DNA of 64,000 nucleotides from Pseudovibrio sp. Ad37 (GTDB lineage Bacteria; Pseudomonadota; Alphaproteobacteria; Rhizobiales; Stappiaceae): positions 89,619 through 153,618 of the forward strand of contig NZ_LMCF01000067.1 in NCBI RefSeq assembly GCF_001623075.1, read 5' to 3'. Below the pieces are notes generated by a model. That model worked only from the letters and a program-made list of their open reading frames with translations, was not told where the DNA came from and did not search any database. The position numbers and the translations under genes were made by a program. Shown in pieces: positions 36,773-47,300 of this stretch. Every line of letters begins with the position of its first letter. Within the stretch, counting starts at the first letter, position 1.

Positions 36773-36822
36773 ACTGGCGTCAGGATCTCTGGCGCCTGTT
36801 TACGTTGTAATATGAGGGTTGT

Positions 36823-37764
36823 ATGAGCCAGTCAGCGTCCGCTGCTGATCCGCTAAGCACGCCAGAAGCGTTCAAGGCTGGACTGATCGCAGCAGTATCT
36901 GCTTATCTCATGTGGGGCTTTGCTCCCATGTACTATAAGCTCACAGCAGACATGCCGGCGATCATCGTGATTTGCTATCGCGTGATTGGCTCCGTGCTGT
37001 TTCTTGGCGCCTTTCTGGTCATGAGCAAACTACGCAAGGAGGTCCTTGCGATCTTCTGCGACTTCTCGCGCCTGCGATACCTGCTGGTGTCGGCCTCGGT
37101 CATCAGCATCAACTGGACCATCTTTATCTGGTCGGTGGAAACGGGCAGGGTGCTGGATGCCAGTCTCGGCTATTTCATCAACCCGCTCGTCAGCGTAGGC
37201 CTGGGCGTAGTGCTATTGTCCGAACGTCTGTCCAAAGCGCAGCTTGTAGCGCTGGCGATCACCATCTTTGCCGTGCTCTACAAAACCTTTGAGGTAGGTG
37301 AACTGCCGTGGGTGTCTGTGGTACTGGCCCTCAGCTTTGCGCTCTACGGCTATGTGCGCAAGCAAGCCCCTGTAAGCGCCGTTGCTGGCCAGTTGGTGGA
37401 AGTTCTGCTCGTCCTGCCATTCGCGCTAGTCGGCATCTGGTACTTCGCGCAGGCTGGCACTGGTGGCATCTATCCGGCAATTCCGGTGGAACACCCATGG
37501 TTCTTGTCTCTGCTGCTGTTCACAGGTGTGATCACAGCAGTCCCATTGGTGGTTTTCGCCTTTTCAGCGCGCCGCTTGCCGATGATTTACATTGGCTTCT
37601 TGCAATACATAGCGCCATCCATCCACTTCCTCAGCGCCATTTGGCTGTTTGGTGAAGAGTTGTCGATTGAGGGCTTGTTTGCGTTTGGAATGATCTGGTT
37701 CTCACTCGTCATCTTCTCGGTCGACGGTGTGATAGCAAGACGCCGCGTTGCGAAGCTGGCGTAA
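36823..37764 (+). CDS. rarD: RarD/EamA family transporter
   Basis: A 313-residue inner-membrane protein with 10 predicted helices in two EamA repeats. The RarD signature is present: AYLMWGFAPMYYKL, then VISINWTIFIWSVETGRVLDASLGYFINPLVSV and PLVVFAFSARRLPMIYIGFLQYIAPSI. RarD was named from chloramphenicol sensitivity, and the transported substrate is unknown. It ends at a shared convergent terminator with the LOG gene. Confidence 0.88.
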   Translation: MSQSASAADPLSTPEAFKAGLIAAVSAYLMWGFAPMYYKLTADMPAIIVICYRVIGSVLFLGAFLVMSKLRKEVLAIFCDFSRLRYLLVSASVISINWTIFIWSVETGRVLDASLGYFINPLVSVGLGVVLLSERLSKAQLVALAITIFAVLYKTFEVGELPWVSVVLALSFALYGYVRKQAPVSAVAGQLVEVLLVLPFALVGIWYFAQAGTGGIYPAIPVEHPWFLSLLLFTGVITAVPLVVFAFSARRLPMIYIGFLQYIAPSIHFLSAIWLFGEELSIEGLFAFGMIWFSLVIFSVDGVIARRRVAKLA

Positions 37765-37784
37765 CTGTAAAATAGACCGCAATT

Positions 37785-37817
37785 AAAAAAGGCCGCTGAA
37801 TACTCAGCGGCCTTTTT
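37785..37817. terminator. bidirectional terminator between rarD and the LOG gene
   Basis: A 10-bp GC-rich stem flanked by A6 on the left and T5 on the right (37785-37817), with a 4-base loop. It can end both convergent genes. Confidence 0.92.
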
Positions 37818-37818
37818 G

Positions 37819-38409
37819 TTACATATCCTTCAAATCAGGATGTTCAACTTTGCAGCCCTCAATGGCCTTGCAAAGGATATCGACGCTTTGAGCAACATCC
37901 TCGGTGATCTCGTAGGTGATGTCGCTGTCCGGGCGAATAAAGCCAAGACTACGCATATGGTCGAGCAATTCCACCAAAGGCGTCCAGAACTGGTCAAGGT
38001 TGAGAAGCAGCATGGGCTTGTCATGGCGGCCAAGCTGAGCCCAGGTCAGCATCTCCACAAGTTCCTCAAGAGTGCCGATCCCACCGGGCAGTGCGATAAA
38101 CGCATCAGCTTTTTCAAACATGGTGCGTTTGCGCTCATGCATGTCCTGAGTAACGATCAGCTCATGAGCATCTTCCAGCATCACCTCTCGTTCCATCAGG
38201 AACTTCGGAATGACACCGGTGACTTCTCCGCCATTTTCAAGAACAGTTTTCGCAACAGCTCCCATAAGTCCAATGGATCCGCCACCATAAACGAGTCGAA
38301 TCCCTTCACGGGCTAATAATTCACCAAGCTGAATCGCCGCTTTTTCAAACAGCGGCTGACTTCCAGCATTGGAGCCGCAATATACGCAGATGCTTTTCAA
38401 GGTTTTCAT
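37819..38409 (-). CDS. LOG family protein (cytokinin riboside phosphoribohydrolase type)
   Basis: A 196-residue Rossmann-like protein. The LOG signature is complete: YCGSNAGSQ at the N terminus, YGGGSIGLMG near residue 42 and the catalytic/nucleotide-binding LPGGIGTLEELVEM near residue 108. Members cleave the glycosidic bond of nucleoside 5'-monophosphates; in bacteria the natural substrate is often unclear. It is transcribed alone, convergent with rarD. Confidence 0.88.
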   Translation of the reverse strand: MKTLKSICVYCGSNAGSQPLFEKAAIQLGELLAREGIRLVYGGGSIGLMGAVAKTVLENGGEVTGVIPKFLMEREVMLEDAHELIVTQDMHERKRTMFEKADAFIALPGGIGTLEELVEMLTWAQLGRHDKPMLLLNLDQFWTPLVELLDHMRSLGFIRPDSDITYEITEDVAQSVDILCKAIEGCKVEHPDLKDM

Positions 38410-38675
38410 AGGTATTCTGTCGCATTAGGCTAGGGGGAACGTCAAGCAAGGCTCGTAAAATGAGGTTAACTTCACTATATGCGCAACTTGCCTGACATGG
38501 CGCACCTTGCCCCTCGGGTTAAACATGTATAACAAACACGATTAAAGTCTGTCCTTTTTGCCTAAAGCTAAGAAAAAGAGACAGCCGGATAAACTGATAT
38601 CCGGACAATCTGATATAATGTCAAAGCATGCCATGTCGAGTGAACTATGGTCTGCTTGAGGAGCAATTGAGAACC

Positions 38676-40094
38676 ATGTCGAAATCGGGGATGAACTGGT
38701 TGCTGACAGTTGCTGTAGCTGTTGCTGCAGGCGCAATCGGTGCGGGGGCGTACTACCTGAGCAAGGAAGATACTTCGGTTGTTGCAGAAGCTGAAAAGGC
38801 TGTTGCAAAGCTGGAGGCTGCTGCAAATGGCAAAGTACAGCTCAACTCGTCGGGCACTCAGACGGACAAGGCAGAAGCTGGCAAAGCTCCTGAAGTGACC
38901 ACTCAGCTGGATACCGCCGCTGTTACCACCGACAATGTTCCAAGTTTTGATGTGATGCGCGTTGAGCCGTCAGGCGACGCCGTTGTCGCTGGCCGCGCTG
39001 AAGCTGGTTCCATTGTTGCGCTCATCTCCAACGGGGATGTGGTCGGCAAAGGCATTGCGAACAACAGCGGTGAATTTGCAATTGTTCTTGAAAGACCGCT
39101 GAAGCCGGGCGACCATGATGTCAGCCTTGAAGCGACCAGTCAGGAAACTCAAGAAAAGAGCGGCTCGCAGCAACACATCGCAGTGTCTGTGCCTGAAGAC
39201 GAAACTGGCGAGGTTCTGGTTGTTCTGAATGAACCAGACGCACCATCGAAAATTCTCCAGCTGCCGGAAACACCTGTGACTGCAGAACCCGTTGCAACAG
39301 CGAATGCAGATGCAGCTGCACAGACCCCTGGCGCAAAGGAAAAAGCACCAGCTCCGGTTAATGCAGCGGCTGAAACACCAGCACAAGTATCTGCAAATAC
39401 TGAAATTGCCGTCACTGAGACGCCTGCACCTGTAAATACAACATTTGCACCAGCTCCAGAAGCAGCCACACAGACCGCTGACGCGCCTGTTGAAGTCGCA
39501 GCGCAAACTCCGGCGCCAGTTGAGACACCTGCAGCACCGGTTGCAGCCGCAACTGAAGAGCCGCAGCTGACTGTCAAAGCCGTTGAAACTGAGAAGGGCA
39601 AGGTCTTCGTTGCTGGCGAAAGTGAGCCTGGCGCGCAAGTTCGTGTTTATGTAGGCGAAGAGTTTGTTGGCGAAGCACAGGCAGGCACCGAAGGTCGCTG
39701 GCTCGTGGAAGCTGAGAAAACAATCCCTGCTGGCAATGTGGAAGTCCGAGCTGATAAAGTCGAGAACACCAACGGTAAAGTGGAAGCCCGCGCACAGGTT
39801 GTCTTCACCAAAGGTGAGAATGACGTTGCCATGATCCCGGTTCGCCTTGTTGCGGAAGGGTCTGGTTCAAAAGGAGCCTCTGCAACCGTTGGCATTGGCG
39901 AGTTGCCGAACGTTATCATCCGCCGCGGCGATAACCTTTGGACTATTTCCCGTCGTCTCTATGGCAAAGGCACACGCTACACCACCATCTATCAGGCCAA
40001 CAGCCAGCAGATCCAAAATCCGGATATGATCTTCCCGGGGCAGGTGTTCATGTTGCCTGTGGCTGACCTGAATTGGAAAACAATTAATAACTGA
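38676..40094 (+). CDS. LysM-domain protein with Ig-like domains
   Basis: A membrane-anchored cell-envelope protein of about 472 residues. One N-terminal helix (about residues 7-28) is followed by a first Ig-like domain (about 85-170), an Ala/Pro/Glu/Thr-rich linker of roughly 120 residues and a second Ig-like domain (about 295-380). The C-terminal LysM (about 405-460) includes VIIRRGDNLWTISRRLYGKG...YQANSQQIQNPDMIFPGQVF. It probably binds peptidoglycan. The start is uncertain: ATG 38676 lies 14 bases after GAGGAG, while ATG 38628 is in frame with no ribosome-binding site. Confidence 0.85.
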   Translation: MSKSGMNWLLTVAVAVAAGAIGAGAYYLSKEDTSVVAEAEKAVAKLEAAANGKVQLNSSGTQTDKAEAGKAPEVTTQLDTAAVTTDNVPSFDVMRVEPSGDAVVAGRAEAGSIVALISNGDVVGKGIANNSGEFAIVLERPLKPGDHDVSLEATSQETQEKSGSQQHIAVSVPEDETGEVLVVLNEPDAPSKILQLPETPVTAEPVATANADAAAQTPGAKEKAPAPVNAAAETPAQVSANTEIAVTETPAPVNTTFAPAPEAATQTADAPVEVAAQTPAPVETPAAPVAAATEEPQLTVKAVETEKGKVFVAGESEPGAQVRVYVGEEFVGEAQAGTEGRWLVEAEKTIPAGNVEVRADKVENTNGKVEARAQVVFTKGENDVAMIPVRLVAEGSGSKGASATVGIGELPNVIIRRGDNLWTISRRLYGKGTRYTTIYQANSQQIQNPDMIFPGQVFMLPVADLNWKTINN

Positions 40095-40155
40095 TCTGGA
40101 TTCTTCTCTTCGAACGTCCTATTTAAGAAGAGAAAGCTTTCCAGATTGATCTTTA

Positions 40156-40190
40156 GGAAAGCGCTGGATGAGCAATCCAGCGCTTTCTCT
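40156..40190 (+). terminator. hairpin after the LysM gene, probable terminator
   Basis: A perfect 13-bp stem (40157-40169 with 40175-40187) with a 5-base loop, followed by a pyrimidine-rich stretch. Confidence 0.7.
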
Positions 40191-40214
40191 GGTTTGCGAT
40201 CCTACTGCGTGCTC

Positions 40215-40243
40215 CCGAAAAGTGGTTCCGGTTTTCGGATAAG
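40215..40243. repeat. palindromic intergenic repeat, copy 2
   Basis: Arms CCGAAAA (40215-40221) and TTTTCGG (40232-40238) flank a ten-base centre, followed by ATAAG. This is the same element as at 30187-30213, with one mismatch over 27 bases. It lies between the LysM gene and the exporter gene. Confidence 0.7.
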
Positions 40244-40387
40244 GGTGCGCTTCAAAAGAGAGCGAAAGACTCTCTCCAATCTGATGGCAATGAACGCGTT
40301 CTGGATCATTGCTCTTCTGATATGACATTCCAAATTCGCCAACCGCTTCTGCGTTTTAAGAAGCGCGCCGGGCAACAAGGCACTAGC

Positions 40388-42328
40388 ATGACTGCAACAA
40401 GCAAAAAACAGCAGGCAAAATCCGCCCCTGCTTTGGATGCAGACGATAAAGGCTTGCTTCGTTCACTGAAAACTCTTTGGGTTTACATGTGGCCAGATGC
40501 AAGGCCGGAGCTTAAAAAGCGTGTCGTTCTGGCCCTCGCGGCGTTGATTGTCGCAAAAATTATTACCGTTTTCGCACCCTATCTTTATGCATGGGCAACC
40601 GATGCCCTGACTGACGCCAGCGTTTTGCCAAAATGGTTGCCGCCAATTCTTGTCGCGCCAATCATGTTGGTCCTGGCCTACAACGTCGCCAGAACAATGG
40701 CTGTCGGGTTTAACCAGATCCGTGATGCGATCTTTTCAAGCGTTGGCCTCCACGCCGTTCGCGAACTCGCCAATCTGACCTTCCAGCACCTTCACGCCTT
40801 GTCTCTCCGCTATCACCTGTCACGCCGCACTGGTGGCCTGACCCGTGTGATCGATCGCGGAGTGAAGGGGATTGAAGGCATCGTTCGTTTCACGATCCTG
40901 AGCGGTATTCCAACTGTCGTCGAATTTGCGATGATGGCTGTTGTAATCTGGTTCCAGTTTGGCCTCTGGTATGTCCTGGTCGTTGGCGCGACTGTCTTTG
41001 CCTACGTCTACTACACAGTCGTCGCCTCCGATAAGCGTATCCAGATCCGCCGTGACATGAACAACGCGGACAATGATGCAAACAGCAAATCCGTTGACAG
41101 CCTTCTGAACTTCGAAACCGTCAAGTATTTCGGCAACGAGGAAATGGAACGTGGCCGTTTTGATAAGGCAATGCGCGGGTATGAGCGCGCTGCAATCAAA
41201 ACATGGACCTCGCTCTCCTGGCTCAACTTCGGGCAGGCGCTGATCCTCGGTGCAGGTATGACCACATGTATGGTTATGTCCGCCATGGCAATTCAGCGCG
41301 GTGAGCAGACCATCGGTGATTTCGTCATGATCAACGCGCTGCTCATGCAGCTGTCGGTTCCGCTCAACTTCATTGGCTTCATCTATCGCGAAATCCGTCA
41401 GGGCATTGCTGATCTGGAAGCCATGTTCTCCGTACTGGCCGTAGAACCTGAAATTCAGGATGAGCCGCTTGCGGAGAACCTGAAGGTCAAAGAAGCCACC
41501 ATCAAATTCGAGGACGTGCATTTCCACTACGACGAAGAGCGCCCGATCCTGAAAGGCGTGAACTTCGAAGTGCCTGCAGGCAGCACCATCGCGATTGTTG
41601 GTCCATCTGGGGCAGGCAAGTCCACGATTTCTCGTCTGCTGTTCCGTTTCTATGATGTCACCTCGGGCCGCATCACTATTGATGGCAAGGATGTCCGCGA
41701 AGTGACGCAGAAATCCCTGCGCGATCACATTGGTATGGTTCCTCAGGATACGGTTCTGTTCAACGACAACATCGCCTACAACATCGGCTATGGCCGCGTA
41801 GGGGCATCAGAGGAAGAAGTGAAAGAGGCAGCCAGACTGGCTCAGATCGATCACTTCATCGAAGCTCTGCCACATGGCTATGAAAGTGAAGTGGGCGAAC
41901 GTGGCCTGAAGCTCTCAGGCGGTGAAAAGCAGCGCGTCGCGATTGCAAGGACCATCCTGAAAAGTCCGCCAATCCTCATTCTTGATGAAGCAACCTCGGC
42001 TTTGGACACGCACACAGAGCAGGAAATCCAGTCGGCTCTGGATATTGTCTCCAAAGACCGGACCACGCTTGTCATCGCCCACCGTCTCTCCACCGTGGTG
42101 AACGCAGATCAGATCCTCGTTCTGAAGGCAGGTGAAGCGGTTGAGCAGGGGACGCATGCTGAACTGATGGCAAATGACGGTCTCTACGCTTCCATGTGGA
42201 GCCGCCAGCGTGAAGTCAGTGAAGCGGAAGCGCGCCTTGCGCAGATGCGTGAAGATGATCAGGGCTTCATTTCCAGAGGTAAAAGTGCTGAGGAAAGCCT
42301 AATTGAGGGCATAACTGATAAGAAATAG
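40388..42328 (+). CDS. Atm1-type ABC exporter (fused permease and ATPase)
   Basis: A 646-residue half-transporter. The membrane domain (about residues 40-350, six helices) carries the Atm1 signature YHLSRRTGGLTRVIDRGVKGIEGI. The ATPase domain (about 375-620) has Walker A GPSGAGKST, Q-loop PQDTVLFN, signature LSGGEKQRVAIAR, Walker B ILILDEATSALD and switch IAHRLST. Bacterial Atm1 homologues export glutathione-bound compounds and heavy metals and protect from metal stress. ATG 40388, eight bases after AAGG, is preferred; ATG or upstream codons at 40322 are in frame. Confidence 0.88.
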   Translation: MTATSKKQQAKSAPALDADDKGLLRSLKTLWVYMWPDARPELKKRVVLALAALIVAKIITVFAPYLYAWATDALTDASVLPKWLPPILVAPIMLVLAYNVARTMAVGFNQIRDAIFSSVGLHAVRELANLTFQHLHALSLRYHLSRRTGGLTRVIDRGVKGIEGIVRFTILSGIPTVVEFAMMAVVIWFQFGLWYVLVVGATVFAYVYYTVVASDKRIQIRRDMNNADNDANSKSVDSLLNFETVKYFGNEEMERGRFDKAMRGYERAAIKTWTSLSWLNFGQALILGAGMTTCMVMSAMAIQRGEQTIGDFVMINALLMQLSVPLNFIGFIYREIRQGIADLEAMFSVLAVEPEIQDEPLAENLKVKEATIKFEDVHFHYDEERPILKGVNFEVPAGSTIAIVGPSGAGKSTISRLLFRFYDVTSGRITIDGKDVREVTQKSLRDHIGMVPQDTVLFNDNIAYNIGYGRVGASEEEVKEAARLAQIDHFIEALPHGYESEVGERGLKLSGGEKQRVAIARTILKSPPILILDEATSALDTHTEQEIQSALDIVSKDRTTLVIAHRLSTVVNADQILVLKAGEAVEQGTHAELMANDGLYASMWSRQREVSEAEARLAQMREDDQGFISRGKSAEESLIEGITDKK

Positions 42329-42438
42329 TGGGTTCAAGTGATTGCTCAGCGCGCAATCAGGGGAATCTCTGTTTAAATAAGCTAGAGTTGCTTGCACAGA
42401 TCTCTCTGAGTTGCTCTATGAGCAGAAACTTAACGTCT

Positions 42439-42463
42439 GAGGGGTTCAATAGCTGAACCCCTC
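42439..42463 (+). promoter_or_regulatory. perfect hairpin directly upstream of psd
   Basis: A 10-bp perfect stem (42439-42448 with 42454-42463) with a 5-base loop, not followed by a T run. It ends 9 bases before the AAAGGTGG ribosome-binding site of psd. It could be an imperfect terminator of the exporter gene or a translational control element of psd. Confidence 0.5.
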
Positions 42464-42484
42464 ACTCTAGCAAAGGTGGTAAAG

Positions 42485-43186
42485 ATGTCTTTGGCGGACA
42501 GCATTTCCAAGACACTGGTTCCTATTCATAAAGAAGGCTACCCGTTTATTGCCATTGCAGCTGTCCTGACCATCATTTTGGGATGGTTCTGGTCGCCCCT
42601 ATTCTGGATCGGCCTTTTCCTGACTGGATGGGTCTGTTACTTCTTCCGCGATCCGCCGCGCGTCACTCCTGTTAAAGACGGCCTGATTGTTTCCCCCGCA
42701 GACGGAACTGTGTGCCTGATGGGGTCCGTTATCCCGCCACGGGAGTTGGATCTGGGCGATCAGCCGATGATGCGTGTGTGCATCTTCATGAACGTCTTTA
42801 ACTGCCACGTAAACCGTGCGCCAATGGCAGGCCGCATCACGCGTGTGGCTTACAAGGCCGGAAAGTTTCTGAATGCGGAACTGGACAAGGCAAGTGAGCA
42901 CAATGAGCGCAATGGCCTGATCATTGAAAACGACAATGCCCGCATCGGCGTTGTGCAAATCGCTGGCCTCGTAGCACGCCGTATTGTGTGCTTCGTAAAA
43001 GAAGGCGAAAACATTTCTGCAGGTGATCGCTTCGGTCTGATCCGCTTTGGATCCCGTCTTGATGTTTACCTGCCTCAGGGGACAAAGCCACAAGTTGCCC
43101 TTGGCCAGACCATGATTGCTGGTGAGAGTATTCTGGCAAATCTGAAAGATGAAGAAGCAGGCGACATCGTTGCCCGCGTTTCTTAA
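42485..43186 (+). CDS. psd: phosphatidylserine decarboxylase proenzyme
   Basis: A 233-residue membrane enzyme that converts phosphatidylserine to phosphatidylethanolamine. Two N-terminal hydrophobic segments (about 19-53) are followed by the Psd core: SPADGTV near residue 70, [11 protein letters not shown] near 105 and the self-cleavage site G189-S190 in [11 protein letters not shown]. Cleavage there creates the pyruvoyl group. The short type is normal for Alphaproteobacteria. ATG 42485 follows AAAGGTGG; a GTG at 42476 is in frame. It lies 11 bases before pssA, which makes its substrate. Confidence 0.93.
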   Translation: MSLADSISKTLVPIHKEGYPFIAIAAVLTIILGWFWSPLFWIGLFLTGWVCYFFRDPPRVTPVKDGLIVSPADGTVCLMGSVIPPRELDLGDQPMMRVCIFMNVFNCHVNRAPMAGRITRVAYKAGKFLNAELDKASEHNERNGLIIENDNARIGVVQIAGLVARRIVCFVKEGENISAGDRFGLIRFGSRLDVYLPQGTKPQVALGQTMIAGESILANLKDEEAGDIVARVS

Positions 43187-43197
43187 GGTAGTATAGC

Positions 43198-44145
43198 GTG
43201 TCAAATCCATTTCCTCCCTATGAACCGGGAGGTCAAACCACCAATGCGAAAGGATCCACGCGCAAGCGTATTCCGCTTCGTATTGTTTTACCAAACGTCG
43301 TCACCTTGCTGGCGCTATGTTCCGGCCTGACAGCCATTCGCATGGCCATGGAAGACAGGTGGGATATGGCGATTGCAGCCATCTTCCTCGCCGGCATTCT
43401 GGATGCTTTGGACGGACGTGTCGCGCGCATGCTCAAAGGGTCTACCAAGTTTGGCGCTGAGCTGGATTCGCTCGCAGACTTCGTGAACTTTGGTGTTGCC
43501 CCAGGGATTATCCTTTACGCATGGATGCTGGAAGATGCCAGCTCCCTCGGCTGGATCGCCTCTCTGCTGTTCTCCATCTGCATGGCATTGCGACTGGCGC
43601 GGTTTAACGTGGCGCTGGACGATCCGAATAAACCAAAGTGGGCCAACAAGTTCTTTACCGGTGTTCCTGCTCCTGCAGGCGCGCTGACAGTTCTGCTGCC
43701 GATTTATCTGGAACGTCTGGGCGTGCCGCATTGGAACGAGCTGGCTCTGCCGGTTGCGCTCTACACCATGTTCGTCGGCCTCCTGATGGTCAGTCAGCTG
43801 CCAACCTTCTCTGGAAAACAAATCGGCACCCACATTCGCCGCGAATGGGTTTTACCGCTGTTTGTTGTCGCTGTCGGTATCATTGCACTTGGTGCAAGCT
43901 ATCCGTTCGAGTGCCTGACCGTGATCAGTTCCGGCTATCTCATCTCCATCCCATTCGCATGGCGCTCCTATAAGATCCATTGTGTAAACGGCAAGGGCAG
44001 CCACGCTGATTGTGATGTGGTGACCACCGAGATCGAAGAGGAAAGCGTTTCGGAAGACAAAACGTCTTTGAAAGTCAGCCTCGAAGACATTGCGAAAGCT
44101 GGCGTTCCTGATCCTAAACAGGACAAAGAAAAAAGCAGCGAGTAG
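43198..44145 (+). CDS. pssA: phosphatidylserine synthase
   Basis: A 315-residue inner-membrane enzyme joining CDP-diacylglycerol and serine. The CDP-alcohol phosphotransferase motif is complete: DALDGRVARMLKG, then ELDSLADFVNFG (residues about 62-95). Several membrane helices follow. The last 50 residues are polar and Lys/Glu-rich. It starts at GTG 43198 and is coupled to psd, so the two successive steps of phosphatidylethanolamine synthesis are co-transcribed. A terminator follows at 44167. Confidence 0.93.
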   Translation: MSNPFPPYEPGGQTTNAKGSTRKRIPLRIVLPNVVTLLALCSGLTAIRMAMEDRWDMAIAAIFLAGILDALDGRVARMLKGSTKFGAELDSLADFVNFGVAPGIILYAWMLEDASSLGWIASLLFSICMALRLARFNVALDDPNKPKWANKFFTGVPAPAGALTVLLPIYLERLGVPHWNELALPVALYTMFVGLLMVSQLPTFSGKQIGTHIRREWVLPLFVVAVGIIALGASYPFECLTVISSGYLISIPFAWRSYKIHCVNGKGSHADCDVVTTEIEEESVSEDKTSLKVSLEDIAKAGVPDPKQDKEKSSE

Positions 44146-44165
44146 CTGTTCTCTGCTATCTGATT

Positions 44166-44201
44166 TTAAAAGGCCGCGGCTTACTCTGCGGCCTTTTTTA
44201 T
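44166..44201 (+). terminator. terminator after pssA
   Basis: A 7-bp GC-rich stem (about 44171-44177 with 44187-44193) flanked by A and T runs. Confidence 0.88.
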
Positions 44202-44314
44202 GACCTCTGTGAGCTGAGAAGGGGAGAGCAGACTGAGGTGCGAGGAATGCAGCGGCTGGATTGCTGACCACAAGCAACTGGATCGATCTGCCTCCAGCGT
44301 CTTATAGCAGGCAA

Positions 44315-44342
44315 TAAAAAAGGCTGCCGAAGCAGCCTCTTT
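44315..44342 (-). terminator. terminator of the RND operon (minus strand)
   Basis: A 7-bp stem (44321-44327 with 44332-44338) with a 4-base loop. Read on the minus strand it is followed by TTTTTTATT just after the permease stop. Confidence 0.88.
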
Positions 44343-44365
44343 CGCATTTGTTATCAGTGAAAGCC

Positions 44366-47300
44366 TTACTCAGCGGCTTCAGGAACCCGCTTGACCTCTT
44401 CAGAAGCCTCATCACCAAAGGTTGGTTCTCTCGGATCCTGATTGCCATTTGCAAGCGCATACTGATCTGCAGACATCTGGCCTTTGCGTCTGTTTGTAAC
44501 CTGCCCATAACCATTCGCAAGATGCATAGGCATCACCAGAGCAATCGGGATCACAACCAGCGTCAACATGGTTGAAAACGCCAGACCGGAGATCACCGCT
44601 GTTGAGAGCTGCACCCACCAACTTGCAGTGACGCTGCCAAAGGTCGTGACCTGATTGGTAAAGTCAAAGCTGATCTGCGTTGCCATTGGAATGAGCCCCG
44701 CAATCGTGGTGATTGTGGTCAGCATCACCGGGCGGACACGCTGAGCGCTTGTACGCAGTGCTGCATCTACCGGGCTCTGCCCATCTTCACGGAAACGATT
44801 GTAGGTATCGATAAGCACGATCGCGTTGTTCACCACGATACCAGCCAGCGCCACAATACCCGTACCGGTCATGATGATTGAGAACTTCTGCCCCGTCACC
44901 AACATACCAAGCAGCACACCAAACACACTCATAACCACAGTCGAGAGCGTCAGGAAGCTCTGGTAGAAGCTGTTGTACTGGGTCAGCAGAATGATGAACA
45001 TCAGGAACAGCGCACCAATCATTGCCTTCATCAGGAAGGCCTGAGATTTAGCTTGCTCTTCATTCGCCCCACGGAACTTGATGAACACACCATCCGGCCA
45101 TTGCTGAGCATCGATCCATTCCTGAATCTCTGCCTCTTTCTCGGTCACGAGGAAGCGGTCTTTATCAACGCCAGCTTTAACGTCCAGAGAGAACATGCCA
45201 TTGCGGCGTGTAATGCTGGAAACCTTCTGCTTCGGTGTCCGCTCCACAAAGTTGGAGAGGGGAATCTGACCCAGCTGAGTACGAAGGCGCAGCTCATCAA
45301 ACTTGTCCAAAGTCCGTTCGTTCTGAGGAAGACGCACACGAATGTCCACTTCATCCTCTGAGTCAGACGGGCGATAGTCACCAATCAGAACACCGTTGGT
45401 TACAAGCTGAACCATAGCGCCTACAGCTGCGATATCAGCCTTATAACGTGCCGCTTTTTCGCGATTGATGGTCAGTTCCCAGTCAATGCCCGGTAGCGGA
45501 CGGCTGTCTTCCTGATCACGCAAGCCATCAACAGTGTCGATGTGATTGCGAACGCGGTCTGCGGCTGCAACAGCTGCTTCATAGTTGTTTGAGTTGATCT
45601 GCAGCTGGATGTCTTTACCAGTTGGAGGACCGCCTTCAACCTGCCGGGACTCAACCTTGATACCCGGAAGCAGAGATGTTTTCTCACGAACGCTGTTAAA
45701 GATTTCCTTTGCCGACGGGCGGCAACAGAAGTCAGCAAACTCAATGTCGATTGAGCCAATTAGATCCGCAGGAGCGTTGTTGCCACCGCCACCACGCACC
45801 CCAACAGGGAAGGCGCGGGTTACGACATTTTCAATGCCCGGCTCAGCCAGAATGATGCTGTCAACGTCCCGAACCAGTTCAAGGGCCTCTAGAGCGGACA
45901 TGTTACCGCGAGCGGTCACATAGAACTTACCCTGCTCAGGCTCTTCATCCACGAAGAACTCTGTGCCGGCGTTACCTAAGTAATAATTGAAACTGATCCC
46001 AGCACATACCATAATCATGGCAACTATTGCTGCAGTACCAGCCCACCAGTTGCGAACTAGGTAGCCCAGTACAGTAATGTAAAGTCGCGTAATGCCTCTG
46101 AGTTTGGAGGTGTCAAATGTGCCATCACCCGAGAAGACTTGCGCTGCTTCGAGTTCAATCGTCTTTCTCTTTTCAACTCGCTTTCGAGTGAACTTAAAAA
46201 TCGGCGTGAAGAGCTTTAGGCACACCCAGAAAACTGGAGCTGCAATTGTGAGTATTACACCAGCATAAATAGTAAAATACACGAGGACTTTAATGGTCCA
46301 ATCGATTACAAAACCGAGTGTTCCTGAGATTGCGGCAATGAATGAGAAGATCAGAGTGAATGAATAAGCGGTAGTCCCAACTCCCACTTCGATGAAAGGA
46401 GCTACCGGTGAAAGGAAAGCAACAATTAGGGCAAACAGAAGCCCAATGATGCCTGCCATCACATATTCTCCATATTTGCTCATAAGCGCAAAGACAGCGG
46501 CCAAAATACCACCTGTCACGGGCAGGAACACCATGGCCGTCAGCAAAGAGCCAGACAGAACGATGATCACCATGATTGGCAGGTAGCTCATAAACTCGCC
46601 TGGTACGCCCGGCCACAGCAACATTGGCAAGAAAGCCGCCAGCGTTGTCGCCGTGGAAGAGACAATCGGCCAGAACATCAGCTTGGCAGCACGGATGTAA
46701 GCATCCCGTGGAGGCATACCTTCAGCTGCCTTACGGTCGGCGTACTCCACCATCACAATCGCGCCGTCAACCAGCATACCAACAGTCAGCACCAGGCCGA
46801 ACATCACCATGGTGTTCACGGTCATACCGATGGTCGTGAGTGTCAGGAAGCCCAACATGAAGCTTGTTGGAATAGCCAAACCAACCAAGATGGCAGACCG
46901 CAAACCAAGAGCAGCAATAACAACAACCATCACGAGGAAAATTGCTGTCATGATGGAAGATTCAAGAGAGTTTAGGGTCTGAAAAATGTTGTCTGATACA
47001 TCGAGCATATAACTCACAGATACTGTACTTGGCAGCTCTGCAGTAACGTCTTCAACAACAGCGCGAACAGCAGCATTGTTCTCGATAATGTTCTCGCCAA
47101 TGCGTTTGATCACATCCAGAGAAACAGCAGGCTGACCATTCACAAGCGTAAAGGTGCTTGGATCTTTGAAGGTGCGTTTGATCGTAGCAATATCGCCAAG
47201 TGTAACAACGCCTTCACCAGCTTGTTTCACCGGTAAGGAATACACATCATCCGCATCAAGGATCAGACCTGGCACTTTGATGTTGAAGCGGCCAGCACCT

